Assembly: GCA_037693485.1 (NCBI GenBank)
Contig: CM075348.1
Coordinates: 32,296,501-32,360,500, forward strand
Direction: 5' to 3'
Length of the DNA: 64,000 nucleotides
From: Kitagawia praeruptora
Lineage: Eukaryota; Streptophyta; Magnoliopsida; Apiales; Apiaceae
The position numbers were made by a program, and so were the translations under genes. This document shows, in pieces, positions 21,317 through 33,384 of the stretch (positions are counted from its first letter, which is position 1; each line of letters starts with the position of its first letter). The notes beneath the pieces are model-generated. The model had not been told where the DNA came from and ran no database searches. It worked only from the letters and a program-made list of their open reading frames with translations.

Positions 21317-21916
21317 TAGGGCTGCACATGGGTCGGGTTGGGTCGGGTTTTCGTCAAACTCCGACCCAACCCAATTAGTTCGGTTTTTATAAGAAATCAA
21401 CCCCTTAACTGAAAAAAATTTCTGTAACCCAACTCCGACCCAACCCAATTAGTTCGGTTTGGTTCGGGTTGGGTCGGGTTAAATTTGTTAATCGAAAAAA
21501 CTTTGTAGAAAGTCTCGTACATTGCAGAAAAATTCGGTACTTTGTAGAAAATGTTGCAGAAAGTGTTGCAGAATGTTGCATAAAGTGTTGCAGAAACCAG
21601 AAAGTGTTGCAAAATGTTGCAGAAAGTGTTGCAGAAAATTTATATAGTGCAGAAAATTTATAGAGTGCATAAATTTGTAAAGAATACGCAGAAAATATAC
21701 AAAATATGCAAAACATATGTAAAAAAATTCTACATTTTATGTAAACGGGTTGGGTTGGGTTGGGTAAGCGTTAAAATTTGTTAAACCCTTACCCAACCCA
21801 ATTAATTCGGGTTTTTTAAAAATTAACCCGTTTAACCCACAGTTTTGGATGGTTCGGTTTGATCGGTTAAAAATAGGGTCGGTTTGATCGGTTTTTGGAA
21901 CCCATGTGCAGCCCTA
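21317..21916. mobile_element. hAT-type non-autonomous element with gggttgggtc repeats
   Basis: Perfect 8-bp duplication actccagt (21309-21316 and 21917-21924). Terminal repeats tagggctgcacatggg match at both ends over 16 bases. Subterminal arrays of 'gggttgggtcgg' occur on the left and right. The core is a decaying array of 'gttgcagaaagt' units (about 21505-21700) and shows no coding. It inserted into the LINE relic. Confidence 0.88.
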
Positions 21917-21924
21917 ACTCCAGT

Positions 21925-22612
21925 GTTCTAACCAATCTTTTTATGTCTGTATGTTTATGTTTACTAACCCGATATAGTCTTGGATATATGTACATGAGTG
22001 CCTTGTCTCGGACCCAAATATCTTCCCAGAAAAGAACCCTGTTACCTCTGTTGGCCTTCCATTTATAATTATTCTTATCGAATAAAATAGAAGTGAAACT
22101 ATGCTCCTTGAGTGATTACAGGTTCTTGATCAGCGTAGATTTGGGCCTATTGTCAATACGTGATGTCCAGTTAAATTGATCTTGACCATACTTCTCCTGT
22201 AGGAGTTTCGTCCTTAAAGTAGAAGTATTGTTACCCAGGGTGCGTCACCAAATTTTCCCAAGCATAGCAAGGTTTCTGTGTACCAAGTTTGTGACACCAA
22301 GTCCCCTTTTTTTCTTTTCTAGTGTTACGTCTTTCCAGCTAGTATAGTGCATTTTCTTAGTGCCCCACAGGAAACTTCGTCTGATGTTATCTATTTTATT
22401 GTTGACTCCTACCGGCATCTTGAAGAAATTAAACCAATAGTTTGGAAGACTATCAAGAGTGGCTTTCATGAGTACCAGTTTCCCTGCCGTATTGAGGTGG
22501 TTTGAAGCCCAGTTCGTAAGGTTATTTTGAAACCTCTTGATCAAGGGATCCCATAGTTTGATGTTGGCTTGTGAAATGCCCAAAGGCACTCCTAAATACT
22601 TAATTGGTCAGG
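21925..22612 (-). pseudogene. LINE reverse transcriptase C-terminal fragment
   Basis: The clearest open part is 22245-22589: PLGISQANIKLWDPLIKRF, NTAGKLVLMKATLDSLP, then RRSFLWGTKK and WKDVTLEKKKRGLGV. These are the thumb/connection motifs that follow the RT palm in plant L1 elements. The insertion starts at 22612 with YLGVPLG, so the palm, with its FADD motif, was never copied. Sequence 21925-22244 is a decayed continuation. Confidence 0.8.
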
Positions 22613-22629
22613 TATCAATTATATACATT

Positions 22630-24247
22630 ACATCACTGTATTTAAGAAAAATATTGATTTAACATCCCTACAAATACTCTTAATTTTAAAATCCACTAAA
22701 AATCTAATAAAACGATACAACTTCTCAAAATCCAATATCTTACAATTCATAAATTAAAAATACACCTAAATTCTCCAAATATTGCAACTCGCACTCTTCC
22801 CAATAAGTAGCCCACCTAAATAAGATCACCTGCCGGGAGAAATAAGAAAAAACAAAGAACCGGCAGTGAGCGAAAGGCTGATATACGGGTACAAAACAAA
22901 GCACAAGCTGAACAAAATTAAATATGATGTAAATATAACTGAACAAAGATTAAGACATGAGAATAAGAACAAAATTGAATATCTGAATAAGGAACAATGA
23001 GACATAACGAATAGGACAATATAAAATGGATACTCAACTCACATATAAAAACAAGTCCTCACAAATCAAAATATATAACTCTTATAAATAATAATCACAA
23101 TTAATAACGAAAGCACAACCGATAATATATAATCATACTCTTACACATACTGTTACGCTTACAAATTATATCCAAAGTAATTTACTTATTAAAATGGGAG
23201 ACGATCTTACACAAACAGGGGCATAGCACAAAGCAAATACCACCAAAATTCAGACAGGGATCGCAAGGCAATAAGCACATGCTACCCAGAATGGCCAAAA
23301 CCTCAGAAACTGACTAGTCATGACTATACGTGTCCCATTACTCCGGCGACACACCTACGCTATTTATACACCGCATAGGAAGTGCCAAACACGAGATTAT
23401 CCGCTCGCGACGGATGTATTTCGAACTCCCAAATCATATTAAAACCACAAATAACTTACACATAACTTACTCCAGAAAGATGTCTCAAAATTATACTTAT
23501 ACCATAAATAATCAAAAACACATTGATCTAATATCATAAAACTAAATATCAAACAAAATACACTATAGAAGCTAAAAAATCAGAACTAACCAGTCCCAAA
23601 GAAAGACAATTTACTCTATAAATATTAATTCAAATGAAAAAGTATAAAACACGAAAGGCGTAGAGGATTCCGAGACCTTTCCAGAATGGTAAGGCTCGCT
23701 AAAAACGGAGAAGTAACGAATTCAGAAACAATGAAAATGCGGACTGGCAGAACAGAATCAGGCACTAATCACAGTAGTAATTCGATATTTAAGACATCGA
23801 AACAACCGAATTTGATTACAGAACGTGAACAAATAACAGAGCTCAAAAAGAGCTTCCCAGAATGGTATCGCTCATAATATTTGGATTAATTTCCGATTTA
23901 CTATGAATTTCCGAAGTTAGAATGTACAAATAGAAATTAACACACCATATTTACAAACAGCAGATTTTCACATGTTTACAAACTGAATTTCCGAAAACAC
24001 AAAGAACAAAAAAAAAGATATCTTTCCAACGAGTCAAAAACATAATATTCCGACAAACAATGAATTGGATACGAATTTAACAAGAAATCAGATTTGCAAT
24101 ACATATGAATTTGGAGTACGGTATGAAGAACAAAGAGAATAACATCAAAATCCGTACCTCATACTCGTTGATTATCATCAATTCTCAACAAGTTCAGCCC
24201 CTCAAGCCAATAACCCTAATTATATAACATATATCCATTATGATCTC

Positions 24248-24249
<2 letters not shown>
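22630..24249. other. Unassigned AT-rich region
   Basis: No convincing gene. Two short plus frames (69 and 63 codons, near 23330 and 23686) lack recognisable features. 'ccagaatggtaaggctcgct' near 23681 has a looser echo at about 23857 ('ccagaatggtatcgctcat'). On the minus strand, a possible splice donor (gag/gtacgg) at about 24157 follows an AT-rich leader-like stretch, but nothing supports an exon beyond that. Confidence 0.3.
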
Positions 24250-24317
<68 letters not shown>

Positions 24318-24337
24318 AGGATCTAGGAAAAACCTCG

Positions 24338-24380
<43 letters not shown>
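24250..24380. repeat. (TA)n microsatellite split by a 30-bp element end
   Basis: TA runs at about 24254-24313 and 24341-24380 flank 'gtaaggatctaggaaaaacc', which resembles the gatctaggga left end of the element at 10671. It may be a solo terminus of that family. Confidence 0.6.
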
Positions 24381-24382
<2 letters not shown>

Positions 24383-24678
24383 AAGACTCAATGAGGAACT
24401 AAATTAAACTAGTAACCTAGTAACTAATTGTCAGCCTTTGATTAAGAGATGAATATGTGGTTCAGATTACCAGTACATGCCTCCTAAATAAGAGGGGAGT
24501 GGAATTTCACGATGTTAACTTGGTATTTATTTCCTTAAGTGTACCTGTTCTTCTTTAATTCATTTTTACATCATATTACAACTTTTGTGTTTTGTACATT
24601 TTTATTATTGAAAATTTTTATATTCTATAAATATATCACATAACTTTTTTTTAATATTATATAAATAAAAAATACAAC

Positions 24679-25135
24679 ACACTAAAAAATATACGATAAT
24701 AACAAATACAGGATGATTAGAAAATACCGAATTAAAAGTACAGAACACGTTAAAAATATAAGAAAATTGAAGAAATTATAGTACACATAAAAAAATCATA
24801 GAGCATTAAGAAGAAATATATTACACAAATAAACTGTAATATAGAACCTACAAATTGTTAACTAATAAAAATATCACAAAGAGAACACAATAAATATACA
24901 CAACACAATAAAAATACAGAACACAATAAAAATACAGCACACTAAAAAATATACGATAATAACAAATGCAGGATGATTAGAAAATACCGAATTAAAAGTA
25001 CAGTTAAAAATATTAGAAAATTCAAGAAATTATAGTACACATAAAAAAATCATAAAACACTAAGAAACAATATATTGCACAAATAAACTGTAATATAGAA
25101 CCTACAAATTGTTAACTAATAAAAATATCACATAT
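24679..25135. repeat. Tandem duplication, period about 260 bp
   Basis: The phrase acactaaaaaatatacgat starts at 24679 and again at 24939, and the following about 200 bp match closely, including 'ggatgattagaaaataccg' in both. Confidence 0.8.
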
Positions 25136-25230
25136 AAAAATACATAACACAATAAATAATTTAATTTTTAAAATAGAAAATAACGTATAAAATTAAAGAA
25201 TGCGATAATAATTAAATAAAAGAAAACACA

Positions 25231-26105
25231 TTAAAATGAACAAAACTAATAATATTATTTCTAAATTAAAAGAAACTATTTTAAAAATTACAGTATATAA
25301 AAAATAGTCATAAATAAAAAGAACACATGCATATTAAAATAGAGAACATGATAAATAATTTTAGTTTAAAAATAAAAGAAGACAAATTGAAATACAGAAC
25401 ACGAACAAACTAAAGAAAAATAATCATTCTCAAAATAGAGAAAAATGTATTAAATACAGAACAACTAATAAAGTTATTTAAAATTGAAATAAATCATATT
25501 AAAATACAGAATAGAAAATATTAAAATGAACACAACTAATAATATAGTTTCTAAATTAAAAGATTTTTTTTAAAAAAATTACAGTATATAAAAAATAGTC
25601 ATCAATAAAAAGAACACATGCATATTAAAATAGAGAACACAATAAATAATTTTAGTTTTAAAATAAAAGAAGACAAATGGAAATACAGAACACCAACAAA
25701 CTAAAGAAAAATAATCATTCACAAAAAAAAGAAAAATGTATTAAATACAGAACAACTAATGAATTTATTTAAAATTGAAGTAAATCATATTAAAATACAG
25801 GATAAAAAATATTAAAAATGAACAAAACTAATAATATAATTTCTAAATTAAAAGAAATTATTTTAAAATTGTAGTATATGAAAAATAGTCATCAATAAAA
25901 AGAACACATGCATATTAAAATAGAGAACATAATAAATAATTTTAGTTTTAAAATAAAAGAAGACAAATTGAAATAGAGAACACGAAGAAACTAAAGAAAA
26001 ATAGTATCATTCTCAAACTAAAGAAAAATGTATTAAACACAGAACAACTAATAAAGTTATTTAAATTGAAATAAATCATATTAAAATACAGAATAGAAAA
26101 TATTA
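25231..26105. repeat. Tandem repeat, three copies, period about 290 bp
   Basis: Copies start with 'ttaaaatgaac' at about 25231, 25521 and 25812. Each contains 'agaacacatgcatattaaaa' and 'aatgtattaaatacagaac' at the same offsets. A fourth start is degenerate near 26106. Confidence 0.82.
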
Positions 26106-26382
26106 TTCAATAAAATGAAAAAAATATATAAAGCTAAAATGCAGCAAACGATCTTGTGTTTAAGATAAAAACTAACATATTTTAATACTGAACACAAATA
26201 TTGATATTAATTTTCTAAAACTTTTAAATACATAACACAAATAATAAATACAGAACAAAAAAAGATATTAAAAACAGAAGAAATAACTGCATATCTACTT
26301 GTCCTTGTTGTGCCGTTAGGAGACGTGTGTGTACATAAGAAGTTCCTAGGTTACTCATTTAAGTAGTTCCCACAAAGCCTTC

Positions 26383-26857
<475 letters not shown>

Positions 26858-26938
<81 letters not shown>
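26858..26938. repeat. (TA)n microsatellite
   Basis: An uninterrupted TA run of about 80 bp. Confidence 0.95.
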
Positions 26939-26941
<3 letters not shown>

Positions 26942-27245
26942 AGAGCTAATGCTTTACCTTAAAACTCAAAAAGCCCTAATTTCTCTTCAACTTTAGTAAT
27001 CTCCTCTTTCTCTTTCTTCTCCACTTCCTCTTCTCTTTCTCCTCTTCTTTCTTCTTCTTCCTCTCAAATCAAAAAGTAACGTATGTCTTTTTTTTTCAAA
27101 CCTTCGCTCTTTTTCTTTCTTTTAACTATTAATCCTAAAACAATAATTATAAAAGAAATATATACTTACACATAAAATAATATTAATCAATCACTTATAT
27201 TATTATTATTAATAATCGAATAAAATCCTAAAAAAATACGGATGT
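26939..27245. other. CT-rich stretch and AT-rich LINE flank
   Basis: About 26960-27065 is an almost pure pyrimidine run ('cttctccacttcctcttctc') of the sort seen in plant 5' UTRs, after 'aaagccctaatttctc'. No downstream reading frame is present because the LINE begins at 27246. It could be a stranded leader of a disrupted gene or simple repeat; undecided. Confidence 0.3.
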
Positions 27246-30200
27246 TTTTTTTTTGAAAAGCAAGATATATTAATAGTAATGTACAGCAGCCATTAGCTAA
27301 AATGCACTGAAGCACCTTTACAACTTGGAACCAGGGCCAACAGATTGTATTATACAGCAAAACCCTAAGAGACAACACTGGCGCAGACAGCAAAACTGAA
27401 GTAAGAGAAGCAGTGCATCTTCTTGTACTACTGCATTACAACCCTCAACACCAAGCCCAAATTGAGTTTACTCTCGAGCGCCCCTGGACTGCTAGATCAT
27501 TCGCTCCAAGATTGAGCTGCCTAGAAATCCACCTGGCTTTTATATTCAGGCCCATGAATTTACTCTTGAAAACCTGGCAAATGTTGTGATAATAATCACA
27601 TAGGCCAGCCTTAATCTTCAGTAACAATTGTATCAACTGGGCATTGTCTGAATGGATGATGATAGAAAGATTTTTACTATGACTTGACCAGATATGATCA
27701 ACCAAGAATTTACAAGCTTCCCATTCTGCTTCAAAAGGACCTATTGCTGCAGTTGGACCCGAGAAAATGAAGACTAGGTTACCATTTTGATCCTTTAAAA
27801 AGCCACCAAAACCTGCTTTAGGAGAGCCATGACTTGAGTGTAGGAAAGAACCATCTATAAAGCCAACTAGTTCACTCTCATTTGAAGGAAGTAGAAACGA
27901 ATTACTAGCTATGCTGGATAATATGAGGCCTAATGGGTTGACCATCCACACGTCCCGATTCTCGACTTTGAAGAGGTTGAGCGCTTCACACCACTTCTTT
28001 ACTCTAAATTTGATTAGAAGGATTAGCTCTTCTGTACCTGTTCTTTTATCCTGGAAAATCAATAGGTTCCTGCTTAACCACAGCGACCAAAGTGTAGCTC
28101 CCAGAGTAATATTCCAACATTCTTTTAAAATCAACTCTTTGAACACCGAATGCCAAGTCCAAAGGTTGTGAAAATTAACATGAAGAAGCAATCCAGAGAT
28201 ACTCCACCAGTCGAAGATTTTTGTCCAAATTTCTTTTGAAAACTTGCAATGCCAGAACAAATGGTCTTGCAATTCTTGAAGTAAATGACAGAATGAACAG
28301 ACTGCATTTCCAAAATTATTACCTAACCTTGTAGATAGCAGTGCTTTTGTGGGAAGAATTCTATTTTTAAGTTTCCATATGAACAACTGGACCTTAGGTG
28401 GAACCTTTAGTTTCCACAGTAGCTTCCAGGAGGTTGAAGAGATCCCTCCACGGTCAAGGAACCTATTTTTCCCATCCCTACACCTGTAAGTTTTGCTCGA
28501 ATGTCTCCATATTAGTGTATCTTGTCCCTGTGACAGAATCACCGAGGACACTATGTCATTTAGCTTGCATACTTCATCCAATTCCCATGCCCTCAAACCC
28601 CTCGACCAAAGCTGATCACTACTAGTGTTTGGGTCTCTCCACATCATACACACAGTTTTAATGGACTGCAACTTCAGTTTAGAGATGTTGTACAACCGAG
28701 CAAAAGAGGAGCTAATACTTGAATATTCATCGTTCACCCAATTATCCTCCCAAAATAAAACTGAGTTTCCATCTCTTACTATCCACTTAAAGTTTGACAG
28801 ACTGAGTGCACCATCAAAACCATTTTCATTGTTAATGGATAAGATATTTGTTAGCATCTCGGAAGCATGCTTACCTCGTAAATTATTTTGAAGATCACCA
28901 CTGAGGGAACATGAATATTTATCCCTTATCAGTTTGTTCCAGATTTTGGTTCTCTCCGTTTGCCACCTGTACCACCATTTACTCAAGAGCGCTTTATTCA
29001 TATGGATGATAGGGGTAATACCTAAGCCTCCAAACTCCTTTGGCAATGTGACCGTTTCCCAATTCAAGAGGTGGAGCCTTTTCCTTCTTTCTCCTTCTGA
29101 ATTGAATTCCCCCCACAAAAAACTTCGACAAAAGGATTTCATCTTCTGCCACACAGTTGATGGTAATAGTTGCGTATTAAACCAATAGATAGGCAAGCTG
29201 CCTATCACTGATTTAAGTAGCATTGATCTTCCAGCCATGTCTAGCGAATCACATTTCCACCCTGCTAATTTTCTTTTAAATTTTTCTAAAAGTGGATCCC
29301 AATATAGTTGTCTTTTTGCAGAAATGCCAATCGTAACTCCCAGATACGTCATTGGCCATTCTCCAACTACACAGTCCAAGATTCTTGCTCCTTCTTCAAG
29401 TATATCGATGCTTTTGCCAATAGCATACAACTTACTCTTACCAAAGTTAACTTTGAGGCCAGTCAAACATTGAAAACAAAACAAGATCCTTCTAACAGTA
29501 GCTAAGGAGGACTTGTCATCTTTGATGAAAATGAGAGTATCGTCAGCAAATTGAAGGTGAGTGACCTCCATATTAGCACCCATTTTAATCCCTGAATACA
29601 AATGTAAGGCATTTGCAGATTGCAGCATCTTACTTAAGGTTTCCACCACCAAATTAAAAAGCAAGGGGGATAATGGGTCGCCTTGCCTTAACCCCCTTTT
29701 CGGCGCAAATTCAGATGTCGGAGAGCCGTTTACTAAGACCGAAATCCTGATTTCTTCTAAATAAGTTCGTATCCATGCAATCCACTGCTTACCAAACCCC
29801 ATTTTGTCCAAGAGTTCCAACAAAAACTTCCAATCTACGGTGTCAAAATCTTTTTCAAAATCAATCTTGAATATCAACCCAGAAGATTTTCCCTGCTTTA
29901 GACTGTGATAAACTTCATTTAGGATCAAGGTGCTATCTGATCCAAGTCTACCTTTAATGAACCCATGTTGTTGTTCACTAACCAGAGAATGCATGAATTG
30001 ATTCAATCTATTCGCTAACACTTTAGTAAAGAGCTTTGAACTTGAATTTATGAGGCTAATTGGCCTAAAATCTGTGACCAATGTCGGATGGTAAATCTTT
30101 GGGATGAGAGCTATAAATGAAGAATTAAAGCCCTTCGATAGTTTACCTGTGAGAGAAAATTCCTTTAAAGTTTCTAAGAGAGGAGACTTTAATTTTTCCC

Positions 30201-30397
30201 AAAGAAACTTGACGAAACCGAAGCTCATTCCGTCAGGCCCAGGAGCCTTTTCGTTCGAAGTCATTTTTAAAGCAAAAGCTAGCTCTTCCTCAGTGATTTG
30301 CCTGTCTAACCAATCTGCATCAGAGGGGTTCAGTTTGTTTATATTCAAGTGACCCAAACCCAACTGCACCAAAGGCTGTTGAACTTTAAACAACATT
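27246..30397 (-). mobile_element. 5'-truncated L1-type LINE with long open ORF2
   Basis: It has a poly-T run at 27245-27255 (a poly-A tail on the minus strand) and about 190 bp of 3' UTR, then ORF2 running to the truncation point near 30397. The endonuclease part and any ORF1 are missing. Target duplications could not be matched confidently. Lack of stops over 983 codons argues for a fairly recent insertion. Unlike the LINEs at 12276 and 42504, no second RNase H-like frame follows ORF2. Confidence 0.85.
27445..30396 (-). CDS. LINE ORF2 (RT, zf-RVT, RNase H), N-terminally truncated, 983 codons
   Basis: Reverse transcriptase motifs appear in order: NEKAPGPDGMSFGF (about 48-61), FRPISLINSSSKLFTK (about 110-125), FKIDFEKDFDTVDW (about 176-189), RGLRQGDPLSPLLFNL (about 234-249), the catalytic LQFADDTLIF (FADD 283-286), then YLGVTIG and FLWGEF. 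A zf-RVT region follows (WKLKVPPKVQLFIWKLKNRI, CSFCHLLQE..HLFWHC). RNase H at the C-terminus keeps FIDGSF, PFEAEWEA, IHSDNAQL and GANDLAVQG, giving D-E-D-D. The usual full ORF2 also has an N-terminal APE endonuclease, absent here, so the copy cannot retrotranspose by itself. The first Met is only the first ATG after the truncation. Confidence 0.88.
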   Translation of the reverse strand: MLFKVQQPLVQLGLGHLNINKLNPSDADWLDRQITEEELAFALKMTSNEKAPGPDGMSFGFVKFLWEKLKSPLLETLKEFSLTGKLSKGFNSSFIALIPKIYHPTLVTDFRPISLINSSSKLFTKVLANRLNQFMHSLVSEQQHGFIKGRLGSDSTLILNEVYHSLKQGKSSGLIFKIDFEKDFDTVDWKFLLELLDKMGFGKQWIAWIRTYLEEIRISVLVNGSPTSEFAPKRGLRQGDPLSPLLFNLVVETLSKMLQSANALHLYSGIKMGANMEVTHLQFADDTLIFIKDDKSSLATVRRILFCFQCLTGLKVNFGKSKLYAIGKSIDILEEGARILDCVVGEWPMTYLGVTIGISAKRQLYWDPLLEKFKRKLAGWKCDSLDMAGRSMLLKSVIGSLPIYWFNTQLLPSTVWQKMKSFCRSFLWGEFNSEGERRKRLHLLNWETVTLPKEFGGLGITPIIHMNKALLSKWWYRWQTERTKIWNKLIRDKYSCSLSGDLQNNLRGKHASEMLTNILSINNENGFDGALSLSNFKWIVRDGNSVLFWEDNWVNDEYSSISSSFARLYNISKLKLQSIKTVCMMWRDPNTSSDQLWSRGLRAWELDEVCKLNDIVSSVILSQGQDTLIWRHSSKTYRCRDGKNRFLDRGGISSTSWKLLWKLKVPPKVQLFIWKLKNRILPTKALLSTRLGNNFGNAVCSFCHLLQELQDHLFWHCKFSKEIWTKIFDWWSISGLLLHVNFHNLWTWHSVFKELILKECWNITLGATLWSLWLSRNLLIFQDKRTGTEELILLIKFRVKKWCEALNLFKVENRDVWMVNPLGLILSSIASNSFLLPSNESELVGFIDGSFLHSSHGSPKAGFGGFLKDQNGNLVFIFSGPTAAIGPFEAEWEACKFLVDHIWSSHSKNLSIIIHSDNAQLIQLLLKIKAGLCDYYHNICQVFKSKFMGLNIKARWISRQLNLGANDLAVQGRSRVNSIWAWC

Positions 30398-30746
30398 TGA
30401 AAATGCGATTTTCATAAACATTACTTCATGATTTTTTTAATGTATCGATTTTAGTATTGTTGTTCTGTTAAAGTAATTGTTATTAAAAATTGAATGTATT
30501 TGGGCATTGATTACAACAAGGATTTGAATTTAACATGTGAAGTACGTTGTTACTGCCCATGTTAAAGTCCCGTTTTGTAAGTTTTGTATTGTTATGGCAG
30601 ACAGTAGCTTATTTCTGAAAAGTAGTTGAATTGTTGTTTGGTAAATTTTAAAGTTGTTTTTTGAAAAATTTAGAGAAAGCATTTCCCCATACTTTTAAAA
30701 GAGTTGTTTTTCAATTTTTGGCATGAAGTAGTTATCGATATTAAAC
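30398..30746. other. AT-rich spacer, possible MITE arm
   Basis: No gene. 'gttgtttggtaaattttaaag' near 30633 faces 'ctatttggaattttta' (reverse of 33520-33537) across the LTR element at 30752, suggesting that the latter inserted into a TIR-type MITE. Weak. Confidence 0.3.
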
Positions 30747-30751
30747 CTTAC

Positions 30752-31221
30752 TGTTATGCCATATTTTTGGCATGTCTAATAATCTCCCAAATTTCCAAAT
30801 ATGAATCTAATAATAATTAACTTAACCCCCAAGTTAATTATTTCCTCTATCTGAAACGAGGAAAGAATCAATACTAGTCAATCAATAACGGAAAATATCT
30901 TCAAACGATATTCTTCAAATCAGGAAGATATCACAACGATAAGATTAAATCAAATAAAATCAGTAATTACCCAGATTAACGAAGTTTATCCCTAAAGTCG
31001 CTAAGGGATAGACACAAATCAATTTCACAGAACTGCGTTGACTTGATCCTTATAAATATAAGGTACGCAGGCATTTTGAAAAAGGATCCGATACACGAGA
31101 CAAATCGAGACACCTCTCAAGTCCAGTCCCAAACATCCAAAATCCCAAATCCTCCTATTTTCATAGTTCTGTTATTCCAGCAACCTCCGAAATTTGTTAT
31201 CACCAAATTCCTCCGTTAACA
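30752..31221 (+). repeat. 5' LTR of the non-coding LTR element
   Basis: It carries TATAAATA at 31051-31058, an expected promoter. An inverted repeat 'tatgccatatttttggcat' sits at the extreme 5' end in both copies. Confidence 0.88.
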
Positions 31222-31739
31222 ATTGGCGCTCGAAGGAGGGGCATATATTTTTTGATTGTGGAGGACAATCAATTCATACGCATGGGGGTTATCATGGATC
31301 TGGAGCTATTTTAATGGAGGAGTTAAGCGGTGGAGGCGATGCCTTTATTCTTAATTAAGATAAGTTTTCTTATGATTCTGTCCATATTAATTAGCTATCT
31401 TATAAAATTCGTAGTAAATTCAATACATGTCAGATTTCGATGATTTTTAATGATTCGAAAAGATTTTTAAATTGTCTACAACTTTCGTTCTTTGAGTTTT
31501 CTCAGATTATATCTCGATCTATTCTCGAAATCACAAAAAACAATCAGATCTCGTTTTTCAGCATCAAGAAATCAATCAGCGGATGTTTTCTTTGATTCCC
31601 GATTCGTTATAAGTCCGTTTTTAACGAGCCATATATTGCCGGAAAGATATTTTTGTTATCTACAACTTTCGTGTTTTGTGTTTTTCAAGAAAAAATCGTT
31701 TAGATGGCTAAAACCGTCAAAAATAGATCTGGGCAGAAT

Positions 31740-32610
31740 TTGAATTGTGAAGATTTTCAAGATTTTTGGTGTAATCTTCGTGGTATATGATTTTGGAAGG
31801 CTCTTATTCGAAAAGTTTATTATTTTAGAAGGCCCACATTTGCGGTGGTAATTATTTTGGAAGATCCTCTTTTCTAAGGATAAATTTTGAAGGGCTCTTA
31901 TTCGAAGAGTTTATTATTTTTGAAGACCCTCCTTCTGGGTAATATTTTGCATGGGTAATATTTTGGAAGGCTCTTATTCGAAGAGTTGATTATTTTTTAG
32001 AAGATCCTTCAAGTGTTGCTGATATTTTTTGGAAGAATCTTGGGATATTGATATGACTTTGGGAAGATGACATCCTCTAAGGAGGGTCTCCCTTATTTTT
32101 TGTGTTTGACGACCTCCTCTAAGGAGGGTCTTCATAATTTATTTAAAAGACGATCTCCTCTAAGGAGAGTCTTAGTGAAAATGAAGAGAACTTCGGAAAA
32201 TCCACCTCCTGTGAGGAGAGATATTTCTGGAATGGGGAACGACCTCCTTTGAGAATGGTATCCCAAATTATTAAAGTCCTTGCAAAAACCGTACTTCCGG
32301 GGGGATGTCCGTACTTCCGGCGCCTCATCAAGGCACGAGCTTCGGAAAATCCACCTCCTGTGAGGAGGGATATTTCTGGAATGGGGAACGACCTCCTTTA
32401 AGGAGGGTATCCCAAATTTTTAAATCCTTGCAAAAACCGTACTTCCGGGGGGGATGTCCGTACTTCCGGCGCCTCATCAAGTTTCGAGCTTTGGAAAATC
32501 CACCTCCTGTGAGGAGGGTATTTTTGAACTGAAAATGATCTCCTTTGAGGAAAGTATCATAAATTTATAAAATTCTGAGGAAAATGACCCCCTTTGAGGG
32601 GGATACCCTC
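31740..32610 (+). repeat. Internal palindrome array of the non-coding LTR element
   Basis: From about 32070 to 32610 a palindromic core of the form CCTCCTnTnAGGAGG recurs about ten times (near 32071, 32111, 32153, 32201, 32240, 32352, 32391, 32500, 32539 and 32589). It lies within two diverged tandem units of about 148 bp that start 'ttcggaaaatccacctcctg' (32190 and 32341, third partial at 32490). Each unit also has the pair 'accgtacttccgg' and 'tccgtacttccgg'. Upstream, 31790-32000 repeats 'ggaaggctcttattcgaa'. No long reading frame follows the units. Confidence 0.8.
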
Positions 32611-32916
32611 CAGAAGACATGGTAGATATGATCTTCTTCGACTAGATGATGATATTACTCGGAATGCTTTGGATGACTTTATGGAATAATGCTTGGATGA
32701 CCCTACAAGATACATTCTCTCACACCTACAAAACTTATTATTTACATATTGCATATTGTCTTATTTACATCTACATGCATATTACGGGCACCTAGGTGCT
32801 CCATATTTTTTACTAATCTTCATCTCCTAGCTGTTTCAGTGACTCATGAAATTTAGAAGATCGGAGTATGCTTAGTTCTCCACTGCAGCAAGCTACACTG
32901 AAGAACTGGGGGTAGT

Positions 32917-33384
32917 TGTTATGCCATATTTTTGGCATGTCTAATAGTCTCCCAAATTTCCAAATATGAATCTAATAATAATTAACTTAACCCCCAAGTT
33001 AATTATTTCCTCTCTCTGAAACGAGGAAAGAATCAATACTAGTCAATCAATAACGGAAAATATCTTCAAACGATATTCTTCAAATTAGGAAGATATCACA
33101 ACGATAAGATTAAATCATATAAAATTAGTAATTACCCAGATTAACGAAGTTTATCCCTAAAGTCTCTAAGGGAAAGACACAAATCAATTTCACAGAACTG
33201 CGTTGGTTTGATCCTTATAAATATAAGGTACGCAGGCATCTTAAAAAGGATCTGATACACGAGATAAATTGAGACACCTCTCAAGTCCAGCCCCAAACAT
33301 CCAAAATCCCAAATCCCCTATTTTCATAGTTCCGTTATTCCAGCAACCTTCGAAATTTGTTATCACCAAATTTTTCCGTTAACA
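32917..33384 (+). repeat. 3' LTR of the non-coding LTR element
   Basis: Partner of 30752-31221, with the same TATAAATA and palindromic start. It ends gttaaca before the duplicated cttac. Confidence 0.88.

Larger units (their letters stand above)
12276..22612 (-). mobile_element. 5'-truncated L1-type LINE, split by gypsy and hAT insertions
   Basis: A 17-bp direct repeat, tatcaattatatacatt, flanks the unit at 12259-12275 and 22613-22629. A poly-T run starts at the left edge (a poly-A tail on the minus strand), so this is a target-primed LINE insertion. The 5' truncation falls in the reverse transcriptase just before a YLGVPLG motif. Without insertions it is about 3.1 kb: RT C-terminal part, zf-RVT, RNase H, a roughly 370-bp gap, a second RNase H-like frame, and the 3' UTR. 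It is interrupted at 12405-19039 (3' UTR) and at 21317-21916. Frames carry stops and frameshifts, so it is a relic. Confidence 0.88.
30752..33384 (+). mobile_element. Non-coding LTR retrotransposon (TRIM/LARD type)
   Basis: Two LTRs (30752-31221 and 32917-33384) begin tgttatgcc and end gttaaca, with a 5-bp duplication cttac (30747-30751 and 33385-33389). A primer-site-like tggcgctcgaaggagggg follows the left LTR at 31224, and a purine tract gaactgggggtagt precedes the right LTR. The interior (1.7 kb) has no gag or pol. It must depend on enzymes from another element. LTRs show only a handful of differences. 470-bp LTRs with a short non-coding interior fit a small LARD or large TRIM. Confidence 0.88.

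Noticed and set aside
26960..27065. CT-rich stretch as the 5' UTR of an intact host gene
   Set aside because: No coding exon follows on the plus strand before the LINE and none was found after it up to 30746; left as undecided.
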